Counted from the first letter of the stretch, positions 15,606 through 24,463 are shown. The stretch: DNA of 35,677 bases from Streptomyces sp. SID5910 (GCF_009862125.1 NZ_WWHX01000001.1:1-35677), one strand, 5' to 3'. Notes: generated from the letters alone by a model not told the origin. Numbers and translations are program-made.

Positions 15606-16369
15606 CACACGCTCCTCACGCTGACGCGGCCGAGTCCGGCGACCTCGCAGGTCGTGACGCCGGGGGTCAGTGCGACGGCTGCGGTCGCCGCGCCCGCGAG
15701 CACGGTGTCGCCCGCGCGCAGCGGGACGTCGCGGCGGCGGGCCATGTCGAGCAGCGCGCGCAGCGCGTTGACCGGCGCCCCGAGGATGGCCGCGGTGGTG
15801 CCCTCGGCCCGGCTCCCGCCGTGGGTGAGGTGCACGGCGAGGTCGGAGACGTCCCGCACGGGGAGCCAGGGGCCGACCGCGTAGCCGGCCGCGGAGGTGT
15901 TGTCCGCGACCACGTCCTCGTAGGTGAAGCGGAAGTCCCGGTAGCGGGAGTCGATGATCTCCAGGGCGGGGGCCACGGCGTCCACGCAGTCGGCGAGGTC
16001 GGCGTCGGGGTCGTGCGGGTCGACGTCCCGGCCGAGCCGGAAGGCGACCTCCGGCTCCACCTTCGGGTGGATGAACCGGGCCAGCTCCACCTCCGCGCCG
16101 TCGACCACGCGCATGGCGTCGGTCAGCCTGCCGACGATGATCTCCGAGACGCCCATCTGGGCCATCTTCGCCTCGCTGGTGAAGCCCAGCTTGACGCCGG
16201 TGGGGCGTTCGCCGCGGGCGGTGCGCCGGGCGAGGAGCGCGGCCTGGACCGCGTAGGCGTCGTCGACGGTCAGGGTGTGGGTGTCGGCGAGGCTCGGCGT
16301 GTCGGACACCGACGTCTGGGCGTCGTCGAGGACGGCGGCCAGGGCTCCGGCCGTCTCCTGGGTGATCAT
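15605..16369 (-). CDS. nbaG: 4-oxalocrotonate decarboxylase / 2-oxopent-4-enoate hydratase family enzyme
   Basis: A 254-residue enzyme of the MhpD/XylI/XylJ family, which uses Mg2+ to decarboxylate 4-oxalocrotonate or hydrate 2-hydroxypentadienoate. Conserved segments include [55 protein letters not shown] and [14 protein letters not shown]. Glu and Asp residues in the PEVAF/EIIDSR segments are the expected metal ligands. Decarboxylase is preferred because the preceding step of the operon makes 4-oxalocrotonate, but the two activities share a fold and a hydratase cannot be ruled out. The ATG at 16369 has GGAGA immediately upstream. It starts 41 bases after the dehydrogenase stop. Confidence 0.85.
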   Translation of the reverse strand: MITQETAGALAAVLDDAQTSVSDTPSLADTHTLTVDDAYAVQAALLARRTARGERPTGVKLGFTSEAKMAQMGVSEIIVGRLTDAMRVVDGAEVELARFIHPKVEPEVAFRLGRDVDPHDPDADLADCVDAVAPALEIIDSRYRDFRFTYEDVVADNTSAAGYAVGPWLPVRDVSDLAVHLTHGGSRAEGTTAAILGAPVNALRALLDMARRRDVPLRAGDTVLAGAATAAVALTPGVTTCEVAGLGRVSVRSV

Positions 16370-16410
16370 CGATCGTCTCCTTCGGCTTCGGGGTGGGGTC
16401 ACGGTGTCCG

Positions 16411-17880
16411 TCACAACTGCACGCACACGTTGGTCGGTTCGGTGTAGAAGTGCAGCGACGAGGCGCCTCCCTCGCGGCCGAGGCCGGAGAGGCCGACGCC
16501 GCCGAAGGGCGAGCGCAGGTCCCGCAGGAACCAGGTGTTGACCCAGGCCATCCCCACGTTCATCGCCTGCGCCACCCGGTGGCCGCGCCTGAGGTCCCGG
16601 GTCCACACCGAGGCGGCGAGGCCGTACTCCGTGTCGTTGGCCAGGGCGACGGCCTCCTCCTCCGTGTCGAAGGGGATCAGCGCGGCGACCGGGCCGAAGA
16701 CCTCCTCGCGCACCGGACGGTCGGCGTTGGTCAGGCCGGTCCACAGGGTCGGCTCGATCCAGGAGCCGCCGTCGAGTTCCGCGCCGAGGTGGGGAGTGCC
16801 CCCACCGGTGAGGACCTTGGCGCCCGCCTCCTCGGCGAGCCGCAGGTAGCCGCGCACCTTCTCGCGGTGGCCCTGGGAGATGAGCGGGCCCGTGGTGGTC
16901 GCGCCGTCCCGCGGGTCGCCCAGGCGCAGGGAGCGGGCCCGCTCCACGAGTCCGTCGGCGATGTCGGCGAAGACCTCCCGCTGGACGTAGACCCGCTCGG
17001 TGCACAGGCACACCTGGCCGGTGTTGGCGAACACCGACCGGGTCAGCCCGTCCAGGGTCTCGTCGAGGTCCGCGTCGGCGAAGACGAGCGCGGCGTTCTT
17101 GCCGCCCAGTTCGAAGGAGACGGGGCGCACCCGCGGCGCGACCGTCTTCATGACGTGCGCTCCGGTGGCCGACGAACCGGTGAAGGTGACGCCGTCGATC
17201 CCCGGGTGCGAGGTGACGTACTCACCGGCCGAGCCCCCGCCGAAACCGTGCACGACGTTGTAGGCACCGGCCGGCAGTCCCGCCTCGGCGAGCACCTCGG
17301 CCAGCAGGGTGGCGGTGCCCGGGGTCTCCTCGCTCGGCTTGACGACGACGGTGTTGCCGCAGGCCAGCGCCGGAGCGATCTTCCAGGTGAGCAGCAGCAG
17401 CGGCAGGTTCCAGGGGACGATGACCGCGACCACGCCGAGCGGCTTGCGCACCGCGTAGTTGAGGGCCTGGCGGCCGCCGGGCAGGTCGGTCAGGAAGGAC
17501 TCCTGGCCGGCGGCGGCGACCACGTCGGCGAAGGTGCGGAAGTTGGCCACGGCCCGGGCCACGTCGAGGTCGCGGGCGAGCGCGAGGGGCTTGCCGGTGT
17601 CGGCGGACTCGGCGGCGACGAACTCCTCGAACCGGGCCTCGATCAGGTCCGCCGCCCGGCGCAGCACGTCGGTGCGCTCCCGGACGGGCGTCGCCGACCA
17701 GGGGGCCAGCGCCGTGCGGGCCGCCGAGACCGCCCGGTCCACGAGGGGGGCGTCGGCCTCGTGGACCCGGCCGTGCACCTGGCCGGTGGCCGGGTCGACC
17801 GCGTCGAAGCATCGGTCGGTGGGGTCGACGAAACGCCCGTCGACGAAGTTGCGGATCCACTGCGGAGTCTGTGCCGTCAT
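16411..17880 (-). CDS. nbaE: 2-aminomuconate-6-semialdehyde dehydrogenase
   Basis: A 489-residue NAD-dependent aldehyde dehydrogenase, first gene of the catabolic operon, oxidising 2-aminomuconate-6-semialdehyde to 2-aminomuconate. Catalytic residues are Cys291 ([14 protein letters not shown]), Glu257 ([11 protein letters not shown]) and Asn158 ([13 protein letters not shown]). Arg115 (ANFRTFADV) corresponds to the substrate-binding arginine of the Pseudomonas enzyme. The GQVCLC context is characteristic of the hydroxymuconic/aminomuconic semialdehyde subgroup. ATG 17880 gives the normal N-terminus ([12 protein letters not shown]). Another ATG at 17907 would add nine residues and neither has a strong ribosome site. 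The promoter must lie in the 202-base divergent region containing nested palindromes. Confidence 0.93.
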   Translation of the reverse strand: MTAQTPQWIRNFVDGRFVDPTDRCFDAVDPATGQVHGRVHEADAPLVDRAVSAARTALAPWSATPVRERTDVLRRAADLIEARFEEFVAAESADTGKPLALARDLDVARAVANFRTFADVVAAAGQESFLTDLPGGRQALNYAVRKPLGVVAVIVPWNLPLLLLTWKIAPALACGNTVVVKPSEETPGTATLLAEVLAEAGLPAGAYNVVHGFGGGSAGEYVTSHPGIDGVTFTGSSATGAHVMKTVAPRVRPVSFELGGKNAALVFADADLDETLDGLTRSVFANTGQVCLCTERVYVQREVFADIADGLVERARSLRLGDPRDGATTTGPLISQGHREKVRGYLRLAEEAGAKVLTGGGTPHLGAELDGGSWIEPTLWTGLTNADRPVREEVFGPVAALIPFDTEEEAVALANDTEYGLAASVWTRDLRRGHRVAQAMNVGMAWVNTWFLRDLRSPFGGVGLSGLGREGGASSLHFYTEPTNVCVQL

Positions 17881-17947
17881 GGCCCCACACTGGGACGCGC
17901 GGGCCATGCCTGACAAATGAAGAATTCGCCGCGCCCCATCACAGGAT

Positions 17948-17986
17948 GGGTATAACCCGGAAGCTATACCGGTATCGCAATACCGG
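17948..17986. promoter_or_regulatory. Nested palindromes in the divergent promoter
   Basis: Three linked symmetries stand between the catabolic operon and the transporter/esterase genes: GGGT-ATA-ACCC (17948-17958), ATACCGGTAT (17966-17975) and CCGGTAT-CGCA-ATACCGG (17969-17986). The heptamer ATACCGG or its complement occurs three times in 21 bases. The position, between divergent genes of one pathway, is that of a shared operator. The regulator is unknown; GntR- or LysR-type sites would both fit. Confidence 0.6.
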
Positions 17987-18082
17987 CAGGCCAAAACGGC
18001 ATTTGTGACCTCTGCGGGGAGGACACAGGATCCCTCGACAACGGGCGTCCATCCGTCCCTCCCCCAGCGAACGAGGTATCCC

Positions 18083-19405
18083 ATGAGCGACGACGCGAGG
18101 CGTCGGGGCGCGAGCAGGACAGCGCTGGCCACCCTTCTGGGCACCACCCTGGAGTGGTACGACTTCTTCCTCTACGGCACGGCAGCCGCTCTCGTCTTCG
18201 ACAAGCAGTTCTTCCCGTCCCTGAGCCCCGCCGCGGGGACGCTCGCCGCCTTCGGCACCCTCGCCGTGGGTTTCGTGGCCCGGCCACTGGGCGGGCTAGT
18301 CTTCGGCCACTTCGGCGACCGCCTCGGCCGCCGCTCGACCCTGGTGGTGTCCCTGCTCCTGATGGGGGTGGGCTCCACCCTCATCGGGCTCGTGCCCAGC
18401 TACGACACCATCGGCCTGTGGGCCCCGGTGCTCCTGGTCCTGCTGCGCGTGGTCCAGGGAATCGGGCTCGGCGGCGAGGGCGCCGGTGCGACCCTGATGT
18501 CGATGGAGCACGCCCCCGAGGGACGTCGCAATCTCTACGCGGGCTTTCCCCAGATGGGCACTCCGGCCGGCCTGGTGCTGGCGAACATGGTCTTCCTGGC
18601 CACCCAGTCCCTGGCCGGAGACGGCACGTTCACCGACTGGGCGTGGCGCGTACCGTTCCTGCTGAGCATCGTCCTGGTCGGGGTCGGTCTCGTGGTCCGG
18701 CTGAGGGTCACCGAGTCGCCGTCCTTCGAACAGACGAAGGAGCAGCACGAGGTCGTCCGCTTCCCGCTGGCCGCCGCGCTGCGGACCGGCCGGGTCCGCC
18801 TGCTCGTCACCCTGCTGGCCGTGCTCGCGAACTCGGCGGTCGCCTACGTCTTCATGGTCTTCACCCTGTCCTACGGCACCGACCACCTCGGTTACGACCA
18901 GCGGTTCCTGATCCTCGGGGTCAGCGGGGCGGCCGTGCTGTGGGGCGTGTCCATCCCCGTGTGGACCCGGGTCGCCGACCGCAGCGGCCGGCGCACACTC
19001 TTCATCGGCGGCTCCGTGGCCGTCCTCGTCTGGTGCGCGGTGTTCTTCCCGCTGCTGGACACCGGTGACACCGCCCTGGCGCTGCTGGCGCTCGCCGGGA
19101 TGGGCCTGATCATCGCGCCCACCCACTGCGTGCAGGGCGCCATCATCGCCGACACCTTCCCGGTGCGGGTGCGGTACTCCGGCACGTCGCTCATCCTCCA
19201 GGCCGGTGCCGTGCTCGGCGGTGGCCTGGCGCCCATGATCTCCAGCGCACTCCTCGATTCGGTCGGCTCCTCGACGGGCGTGACGTGGTACCTGGTGGGT
19301 GTCTGCGCCCTGAGCCTGGCCGGCGCGGTGGCGCTCTTCCGCGCCGCTCCCGAAGCGCCGGCCGAGCCGTCACCGTCGCCCTCCGAACTGGCAGGTAAGG
19401 CATGA
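18083..19405 (+). CDS. MFS metabolite:H+ symporter
   Basis: A 440-residue major facilitator of the metabolite:H+ symport family (ShiA/ProP/KgtP group), with 12 predicted membrane helices. Signatures include TTLEWYDFFLYGTAAAL at the first helix, GHFGDRLGRRSTLV between helices 2 and 3, and RVVQGIGLGGEGAGATLMSMEHAPEGRR (given in part) at helices 4-5. ATG 18083 has GAGG at 18073-18076. It is transcribed away from the 3-hydroxyanthranilate operon, so the cargo is probably an aromatic acid or its ester feeding that pathway. The stop overlaps the esterase start by four bases. One rare CTA leucine codon lies near 18296. Confidence 0.9.
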   Translation: MSDDARRRGASRTALATLLGTTLEWYDFFLYGTAAALVFDKQFFPSLSPAAGTLAAFGTLAVGFVARPLGGLVFGHFGDRLGRRSTLVVSLLLMGVGSTLIGLVPSYDTIGLWAPVLLVLLRVVQGIGLGGEGAGATLMSMEHAPEGRRNLYAGFPQMGTPAGLVLANMVFLATQSLAGDGTFTDWAWRVPFLLSIVLVGVGLVVRLRVTESPSFEQTKEQHEVVRFPLAAALRTGRVRLLVTLLAVLANSAVAYVFMVFTLSYGTDHLGYDQRFLILGVSGAAVLWGVSIPVWTRVADRSGRRTLFIGGSVAVLVWCAVFFPLLDTGDTALALLALAGMGLIIAPTHCVQGAIIADTFPVRVRYSGTSLILQAGAVLGGGLAPMISSALLDSVGSSTGVTWYLVGVCALSLAGAVALFRAAPEAPAEPSPSPSELAGKA

Positions 19406-20625
19406 CCGACCGCCCCGTCCTCCGCAGCGGCCCCCTGCGGTACGCCACCGCCGAGCGCTTCGCCCGGCCCCGCCCCTCGGTTTCCGGGTCCCCGGCCGGG
19501 CCGGTCGGCGCCGTCTGCCCGCAGCCTCCGTCCCGTCTGGACGCGGTGATGGGCCCGCCCCTCGACCGGCGGCCGCAGAGCGAGGACTGCCTTCAGCTGG
19601 CGGTCACCGCTCCGCGGGGCGGCCCGGCACCCGGCTCGCCGGGCCTGCCGGTGCTCGTCTGGTTCCACGGCGGCGGCTTCAGCAGCGGCGCCGGCATCCG
19701 CGACTGGTACGACGGTGGCGCCCTCGCGGCGGAGCAGGACGTGGTCGTCGTCAGCGCCGGCTACCGGCTGGGCGCCCTCGGTTACCTCCTCCTCGACGGC
19801 GTCAGCGAGGGCAACCTCGGGCTGTGGGACCAACTGGAGGCGCTGCGCTGGGTGCGTGAGCACATCGCCCGCTTCGGCGGTGACCCGGGGAACATCACTC
19901 TCTTCGGCCAGTCGGCCGGTGCCCTGTCCATCCGGCTGCTGATGGACGTGCCCGAGGCGAGGGGCCTGTTCCGCCGGGCGATCCTCCAGAGCGCCCCACT
20001 GGCCATCGCCACCCGGCCGGCGGACGAGGCACGGGACCTCGGCCGCTTCTTCGCCGCCCGCCTCGGCACCGACCCACGGACCGCCGCCCCCGAGCGGCTG
20101 CTGGCCGCACAGGCCCTGACCGCCGCCGAGCAGCAGCGCCGTACGGGGAACTCCCTGGCTCCCGCCTTCGGCCCGGTCAGCGGCATCGGACCGCTGCCCG
20201 CCGAGGCCGGGCCGCTCGACTCCCGCAACGGCGCCGTGGACGTCCTGTACGGATGGAACGCCGACGACATGTCCGCCTTCCCCGAAGGCCCGGACGACTC
20301 CGGGAGCGTCGCCGAACGCACCCGGCGCGTGTTCGAGACGCCGCTCACGGCGCTGCGCGGCGAACTGGAGCGGGCCGGTGCCCGCGCGTACGGCTACCGT
20401 CTGGACTGGCGCCCGCCCGGCTCGCCCTTCGGCGCCACCCACTGCGTCGAGCTCCCCCTGCTCCTCGGCTCGCCCGGCGCCTGGCGAGGCGCGCCGATGC
20501 TGGGCGACGCCGACTGGGCGGAGGTGGACGCGATCGGCCGCCGGATGCGTACCACCTGGGCCGCCTTCGCCCGCGACGGAACCCCAGACCCGATGCCGGC
20601 ACCGCTGACCGCTCTCGCCGACTGA
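19402..20625 (+). CDS. Type-B carboxylesterase
   Basis: A 407-residue alpha/beta hydrolase of the carboxylesterase/cholinesterase family without a signal peptide. The N-terminal SEDCLQLAV is the family hallmark. The oxyanion loop is WFHGGGFSSG, the nucleophile Ser171 sits in LFGQSAGALS, and the likely His is His347 (FGATHCVELPLLLGS). The catalytic acid is probably Asp289 in GWNADDMSAF, where family members more often have Glu. At 407 residues it is about 100 shorter than most relatives, mainly in the central region. It is translationally coupled to the symporter, which suggests intracellular hydrolysis of an imported ester or amide to a pathway substrate. Confidence 0.88.
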   Translation: MTDRPVLRSGPLRYATAERFARPRPSVSGSPAGPVGAVCPQPPSRLDAVMGPPLDRRPQSEDCLQLAVTAPRGGPAPGSPGLPVLVWFHGGGFSSGAGIRDWYDGGALAAEQDVVVVSAGYRLGALGYLLLDGVSEGNLGLWDQLEALRWVREHIARFGGDPGNITLFGQSAGALSIRLLMDVPEARGLFRRAILQSAPLAIATRPADEARDLGRFFAARLGTDPRTAAPERLLAAQALTAAEQQRRTGNSLAPAFGPVSGIGPLPAEAGPLDSRNGAVDVLYGWNADDMSAFPEGPDDSGSVAERTRRVFETPLTALRGELERAGARAYGYRLDWRPPGSPFGATHCVELPLLLGSPGAWRGAPMLGDADWAEVDAIGRRMRTTWAAFARDGTPDPMPAPLTALAD

Positions 20626-20749
20626 GACCCCGACGTCACCCGGTCCCCGAGACCGCGGCCCGCCCGGCCGGCGACGTCTCCTGCGCCCTGAACCGCCCCA
20701 CGGGACACCGTCCTGCGACGCCCGCCCGACGCACGGACAAAACCGCAGG

Positions 20750-22102
20750 TCAGGAGCCCTTCGCGGCGGGTTCGAGGATGGCGACGCACTCCACATGATG
20801 CGTCATCGGAAACAGATCGAACACCCGCAGCGTCCGCACCCGGTACCCCCCGTCCCGGAAGTACCCCAGGTCCCTGGCCAGCGCGGCGGGGTCGCAGGCG
20901 ACGTACGCGATCCTGCGTGCGCCCAGTGAAGCCAGGTGGGCGACCGTCTTGCGGCCCGCGCCCGCGCGTGGCGGGTCCAGGACGATCAGGTCGACCTCCG
21001 TGATCCCCGTGCGCGGCAGGACCGCCTCGACCTTGCCCTGTTCGATGCGGACCCGGTCGAAGCCGGCGAGGTTGTGCCGGGCGTCCTCGACCGCGCGCTT
21101 GCCGGACTCGATGCCGAGGACCGCGCCCTCGTCGCCGAGGCGGTCGGCGAGGGCGCCCGCGAAGAGGCCGACGCCGCAGTACAGGTCGAGGGCCGTCTCG
21201 CCCTTGCGGGGCAGCAGGCCCTGCATGACCGCCGTGACCAGCGTGTCCGCGGCCTTCGGGTGGACCTGCCAGAAGCCGCCGCTGCCGACGCGGTAGGTCC
21301 GGCCGTCCGCGCGCTCGCGGACGAAGGGGCGGCCGTGGACGCGGTGGACGCCGCCGTCCTTCTCTCCGACGCGCATGACGGAGACCGGGCGGTCCAGTTC
21401 GACGATGGGCAGGCGGGCGCCGGGCCTCGGGGTGAGGATCACCTGCCGGTCCTGCGAACCCGTCGCCGCGATCGCCTCGACGGACTCCATGCCCGCCCAG
21501 TCGCGCTGCTCGATGCCCAGCTCGCTGACGCCCTCCGCGGCGATCATGCAGTGGTCGATCGGCTGCACTTCGTGCGAGCGGTGCTTGCGCAGGCCCGCCC
21601 GGCCCTCGTCGTCCACGGCGTACTGCACGCGCGTGCGCCACGACGGGACCTGCCCGGCGGGGACCTTGTCGCCCTCGGCCGGCATCACCGTGCCGTCCCA
21701 GCCGGCCTCCTCGGGCGTGAGGCCCGCGAGGCGCTCCAGCTGCTCGGCGACGACCTCGCCCTTCAGCCGGCGCTGGGCACCCGGCTTGGCGTGCTGCCAG
21801 TCGCAGCCGCCGCAGCGGCCGGGCCCGGCGAAGGGGCAGGGCGCCTCGATGCGGTCCTTGGACGCGTCCAGGATCTCGACGGCGTCCGCGCGCAGGAAGC
21901 GTGCGCCCTCCTCGCCCTCGGTCACCCGGGCCACGACCCGCTCACCGGGCAGCGCGTGCCGGACGAACAGCACCTGTCCCTCGGAGGTACGGGCGATGCA
22001 GTGGCCGCCGTGGGCGACGGGGCCGATCTCGACCTCGTACTCCTCCCCCACCAGCGAGACCGCCGGGGACTCCGCCTGCGACTTCTTCGGTTCTGCCTGC
22101 AT
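20750..22102 (-). CDS. TrmA/RumA-type 5-methyluridine RNA methyltransferase
   Basis: A 450-residue SAM-dependent RNA methyltransferase that would make 5-methyluridine in rRNA or tRNA. It has an N-terminal TRAM domain (about 15-78), a four-cysteine iron-sulphur site (Cys89, Cys97, Cys100 and Cys185, in APCPFAGPGRCGGC and IDHCMI), a SAM motif (LDLYCGVGLFAGALA), and LDPPRAG. The catalytic nucleophile is Cys403 (YVACDPAALARDL) and the general base Glu438 (THHVECVAIL). ATG 22102 has GGAG ten bases upstream. It lies downstream of the KimA-like gene on the same strand. Target base and RNA cannot be read from the sequence. A syntenic homologue is Rv2689c in M. tuberculosis, from memory. Confidence 0.93.
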   Translation of the reverse strand: MQAEPKKSQAESPAVSLVGEEYEVEIGPVAHGGHCIARTSEGQVLFVRHALPGERVVARVTEGEEGARFLRADAVEILDASKDRIEAPCPFAGPGRCGGCDWQHAKPGAQRRLKGEVVAEQLERLAGLTPEEAGWDGTVMPAEGDKVPAGQVPSWRTRVQYAVDDEGRAGLRKHRSHEVQPIDHCMIAAEGVSELGIEQRDWAGMESVEAIAATGSQDRQVILTPRPGARLPIVELDRPVSVMRVGEKDGGVHRVHGRPFVRERADGRTYRVGSGGFWQVHPKAADTLVTAVMQGLLPRKGETALDLYCGVGLFAGALADRLGDEGAVLGIESGKRAVEDARHNLAGFDRVRIEQGKVEAVLPRTGITEVDLIVLDPPRAGAGRKTVAHLASLGARRIAYVACDPAALARDLGYFRDGGYRVRTLRVFDLFPMTHHVECVAILEPAAKGS

Positions 22103-22199
22103 GGCGGGGTGACTCCAGAGAACGGGACGACGGACAAACGGACGACGTCGAAGGACAACAGCCGTCCAGTCTACGTGGACGGCGAGGACTCCCTCGACC

Positions 22200-24281
22200 C
22201 TAGGAGGACTGCGAGGACTGCGAGGACTGCGAGGACTCCTTCGACCGGTCGTGGTGCGCCGGACCGCGACGGACCGCGCCGGGCGCGCTCCAGTCCTGCC
22301 GCCTGCGGGCGCGCCGCTTGGCCGCCTCGGAGGACTCCAGCTGGTACGGGACGGAGGTGACCATGACACCGGGGGTGAACAGCAGCCGGCCCTTGAGGCG
22401 CAGGGCGCTCTGGTTGTGCAGCAGGTGCTCGTACCAGTGGCCGACGACGTACTCGGGGATGATCACGGAGACCGCGTCGCGCGGCGACTCCTTGCGCAGG
22501 CCCTTGACGTACTCGATGACCGGCCGGGTGATCTCGCGGTACGGCGAGTCCAGCACCTTCAGCGGTACGTCGATGCCGCGCCGCTCCCACTCGTCGCGCA
22601 GGGCCTTCGTCTCCGCCGGGTCGACGTTGACGCTGAGGGCCTCCAGGGAGTCCGAGCGCAGCAGCTTGGCGTAGGCGAGGGCGCGCAGGGTGGGGCGGTG
22701 GATCTTGGAGATCAGGACGACGGAGTGGACGCGGGAGGGCCGCACCAGGTCGTCGCTCGGGGGCTCCTCGGGGTCCTCCGGGGCCGCGATCTCCTCGGCG
22801 ACGCGGTCGTAGTGCTTGCGGATCGCCGTCATCGTCGCGAAGAAGATGCACATGCCGAGCAGGGCGACCCACGCGCCGTGCGTGAACTTCGTGGCGAGGA
22901 CGACGACCAGCACCAGCCCGGTGAAGAAGGCGCCGAAGGCGTTGATGGCCCGCGAGCGGATCATGTGGCGCCGCTTGGCCTGGTCCCGCTCCGCGGCCAG
23001 GTGCCGGTTCCAGTGCCGGACCATGCCGATCTGGCTGAGCGTGAAGGAGACGAACACGCCGACGATGTAGAGCTGGATCAGGCGGGTCGAGTCGGCGCCG
23101 TAGATGACGACGAGGAGCACGGCCGCGCCGGCCAGGAGCAGGATGCCGTTGGAGAAGGCGAGCCGGTCGCCGCGGGTGTGCAGCTGGCGCGGCAGGTAGC
23201 GGTCCTGGGCGAGGATCGAGCCGAGCAGCGGGAAGCCGTTGTACGCGGTGTTCGCGGCGAGGAAGAGGACCAGCGCGGTGGCGGCGGCCAGGACGATGAA
23301 CAGGAAGCTGCCCTCGCCGAACACGGCCTCGGCGACCTGCGAGATCACCGGGTGCTGGACGTAGTCCGCGCCGACGGCGACGCCGTTGTGGAAGAGGTCG
23401 GTGGCCGGGTTCTCCGACATCCGGACCTTGGTGGTGGCGGCCAGCGCGATGATGCCGCAGAACATGGTGACGGCGAGCAGGCCCATCATCGCGAGCGTCG
23501 TGGCCGCGTTCTTCGACTTCGGCTTGCGGAAGGCGGGGACGCCGTTGGAGATGGCCTCGACGCCGGTGAGCGCGGCACAGCCGGAGGAGAAGGCCCGCAG
23601 CAGCAGGAAGACCAGCGCGAAGCCGGCCAGGCCCTGATGCTCCGGTTTGATCTCGTAGTCCGCCGTGGGTGCCCGCATGCTGTCGCCGAGCACCAGGCCC
23701 CGGAAGGCACCCCACGCGATCATGATGAAGACGCCGCCGACGAAGACGTACGTCGGGATCGCGAAGAGCTTGCCCGACTCCTTGACGCCGCGCAGGTTCA
23801 TCAGGGTCAGCAGCACGATCACCGCGACCGCGCAGATGACCTTGTGCTCGACGACGAACGGGATCGCGGAGCCGAGGTTCTCGATGCCGGAGGAGATGGA
23901 CACGGCGACGGTCAGGACGTAGTCGACCAGCAGCGCGCTCGCCACCGTCAGGCCGGCCTTCGGCCCGAGGTTGGTGGTCGCCACCTCGTAGTCGCCGCCG
24001 CCGCTCGGGTAGGCGTGCACGTTCTGCCGGTAGGACGCGACCACCGTGAACATGAGCACGACGACCGCGACGGCGATCCAGGGGCTGAAGTGGTACGCCG
24101 ACACGCCCGCGATGGACAGGACCAGCAGCACCTCGCCGGGGGCGTAGGCCACGGAGGACAGCGGGTCGGAGGCGAAGACGGGAAGGGCGATGCGCTTCGG
24201 CAGGAGCGTTTCCCCCAGCCGGTCACTGCGCAGTGCGCGCCCGATCAGAATCCGCTTGGGCACGTCGGTCAGTTTGGACAC
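22200..24281 (-). CDS. KimA-like APC-superfamily potassium transporter
   Basis: A 693-residue membrane protein: about 12 helices of the APC fold, then a cytosolic domain of about 190 residues resembling a universal stress protein fold. The opening ALPVFASDPLSSVAYAPGEV and the SYRQNVHAYPSGGGDY segment are typical of the KimA (YdaO) group of proton-coupled potassium importers rather than classical amino-acid permeases. Older annotations call such proteins amino-acid permeases. The divergent TrkA genes support a potassium role. The GTG at 24281 (SKLTDVPKRILIGR follows) is preferred. A GTG at 24320 would add 13 residues; neither has an obvious ribosome site. The C-terminus ends in a Ser-Ser-Gln repeat encoded by a 9-base tandem repeat. 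Confidence 0.85.
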   Translation of the reverse strand: MSKLTDVPKRILIGRALRSDRLGETLLPKRIALPVFASDPLSSVAYAPGEVLLVLSIAGVSAYHFSPWIAVAVVVLMFTVVASYRQNVHAYPSGGGDYEVATTNLGPKAGLTVASALLVDYVLTVAVSISSGIENLGSAIPFVVEHKVICAVAVIVLLTLMNLRGVKESGKLFAIPTYVFVGGVFIMIAWGAFRGLVLGDSMRAPTADYEIKPEHQGLAGFALVFLLLRAFSSGCAALTGVEAISNGVPAFRKPKSKNAATTLAMMGLLAVTMFCGIIALAATTKVRMSENPATDLFHNGVAVGADYVQHPVISQVAEAVFGEGSFLFIVLAAATALVLFLAANTAYNGFPLLGSILAQDRYLPRQLHTRGDRLAFSNGILLLAGAAVLLVVIYGADSTRLIQLYIVGVFVSFTLSQIGMVRHWNRHLAAERDQAKRRHMIRSRAINAFGAFFTGLVLVVVLATKFTHGAWVALLGMCIFFATMTAIRKHYDRVAEEIAAPEDPEEPPSDDLVRPSRVHSVVLISKIHRPTLRALAYAKLLRSDSLEALSVNVDPAETKALRDEWERRGIDVPLKVLDSPYREITRPVIEYVKGLRKESPRDAVSVIIPEYVVGHWYEHLLHNQSALRLKGRLLFTPGVMVTSVPYQLESSEAAKRRARRRQDWSAPGAVRRGPAHHDRSKESSQSSQSSQSS
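22204..22237 (-). repeat. 9-base tandem repeat encoding a Ser-Ser-Gln tail
   Basis: Three full copies of GAGGACTGC (+ strand) followed by a partial fourth copy lie immediately before the stop codon of the KimA-like gene. They are in frame and encode SSQ units at the C-terminus. Such arrays can change length by slippage without shifting frame. Confidence 0.95.
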
Positions 24282-24378
24282 AACAGAGGATCGTAAGCGT
24301 TCGAACGGGCGCCCGCCCACCCGCCACCCCCGTTCCGTCCGCCGTCTGCTCTACGGGTGAATTCGGGGGGTGCCGCCG

Positions 24379-24400
24379 CTGCGGATTCCGCAGCTTGCGG
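24379..24400 (+). promoter_or_regulatory. Two mutually exclusive hairpins upstream of a small membrane gene
   Basis: CTGCGG-ATT-CCGCAG (24379-24393) and CCGCA-GCT-TGCGG (24388-24400) share their middle arm, so only one can form at a time. They lie 64 bases before the 37-residue gene and 98 bases from the KimA-like start. No U-tract follows, so this is not a simple terminator. A switch-like leader is possible but unproven. Confidence 0.4.
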
Positions 24401-24463
24401 ACCCGGCGTGCCTATATGACAAACACCGCGCGATTCCCGGCCGTTGTCCTCCCTGGAGGTTCC

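Noticed and set aside
2817-17986. ATACC/GGTAT arms shared by the toxin-antitoxin repeat (2817-2833) and the 17966-17986 palindromes as one regulon
   Set aside because: Spacers and symmetry differ and the genes are unrelated; a five-base match is expected by chance.
18005-18082. N-terminal extension of the symporter from GTG 18005
   Set aside because: ATG 18083 has a good ribosome site and gives the standard MHS-family N-terminus.
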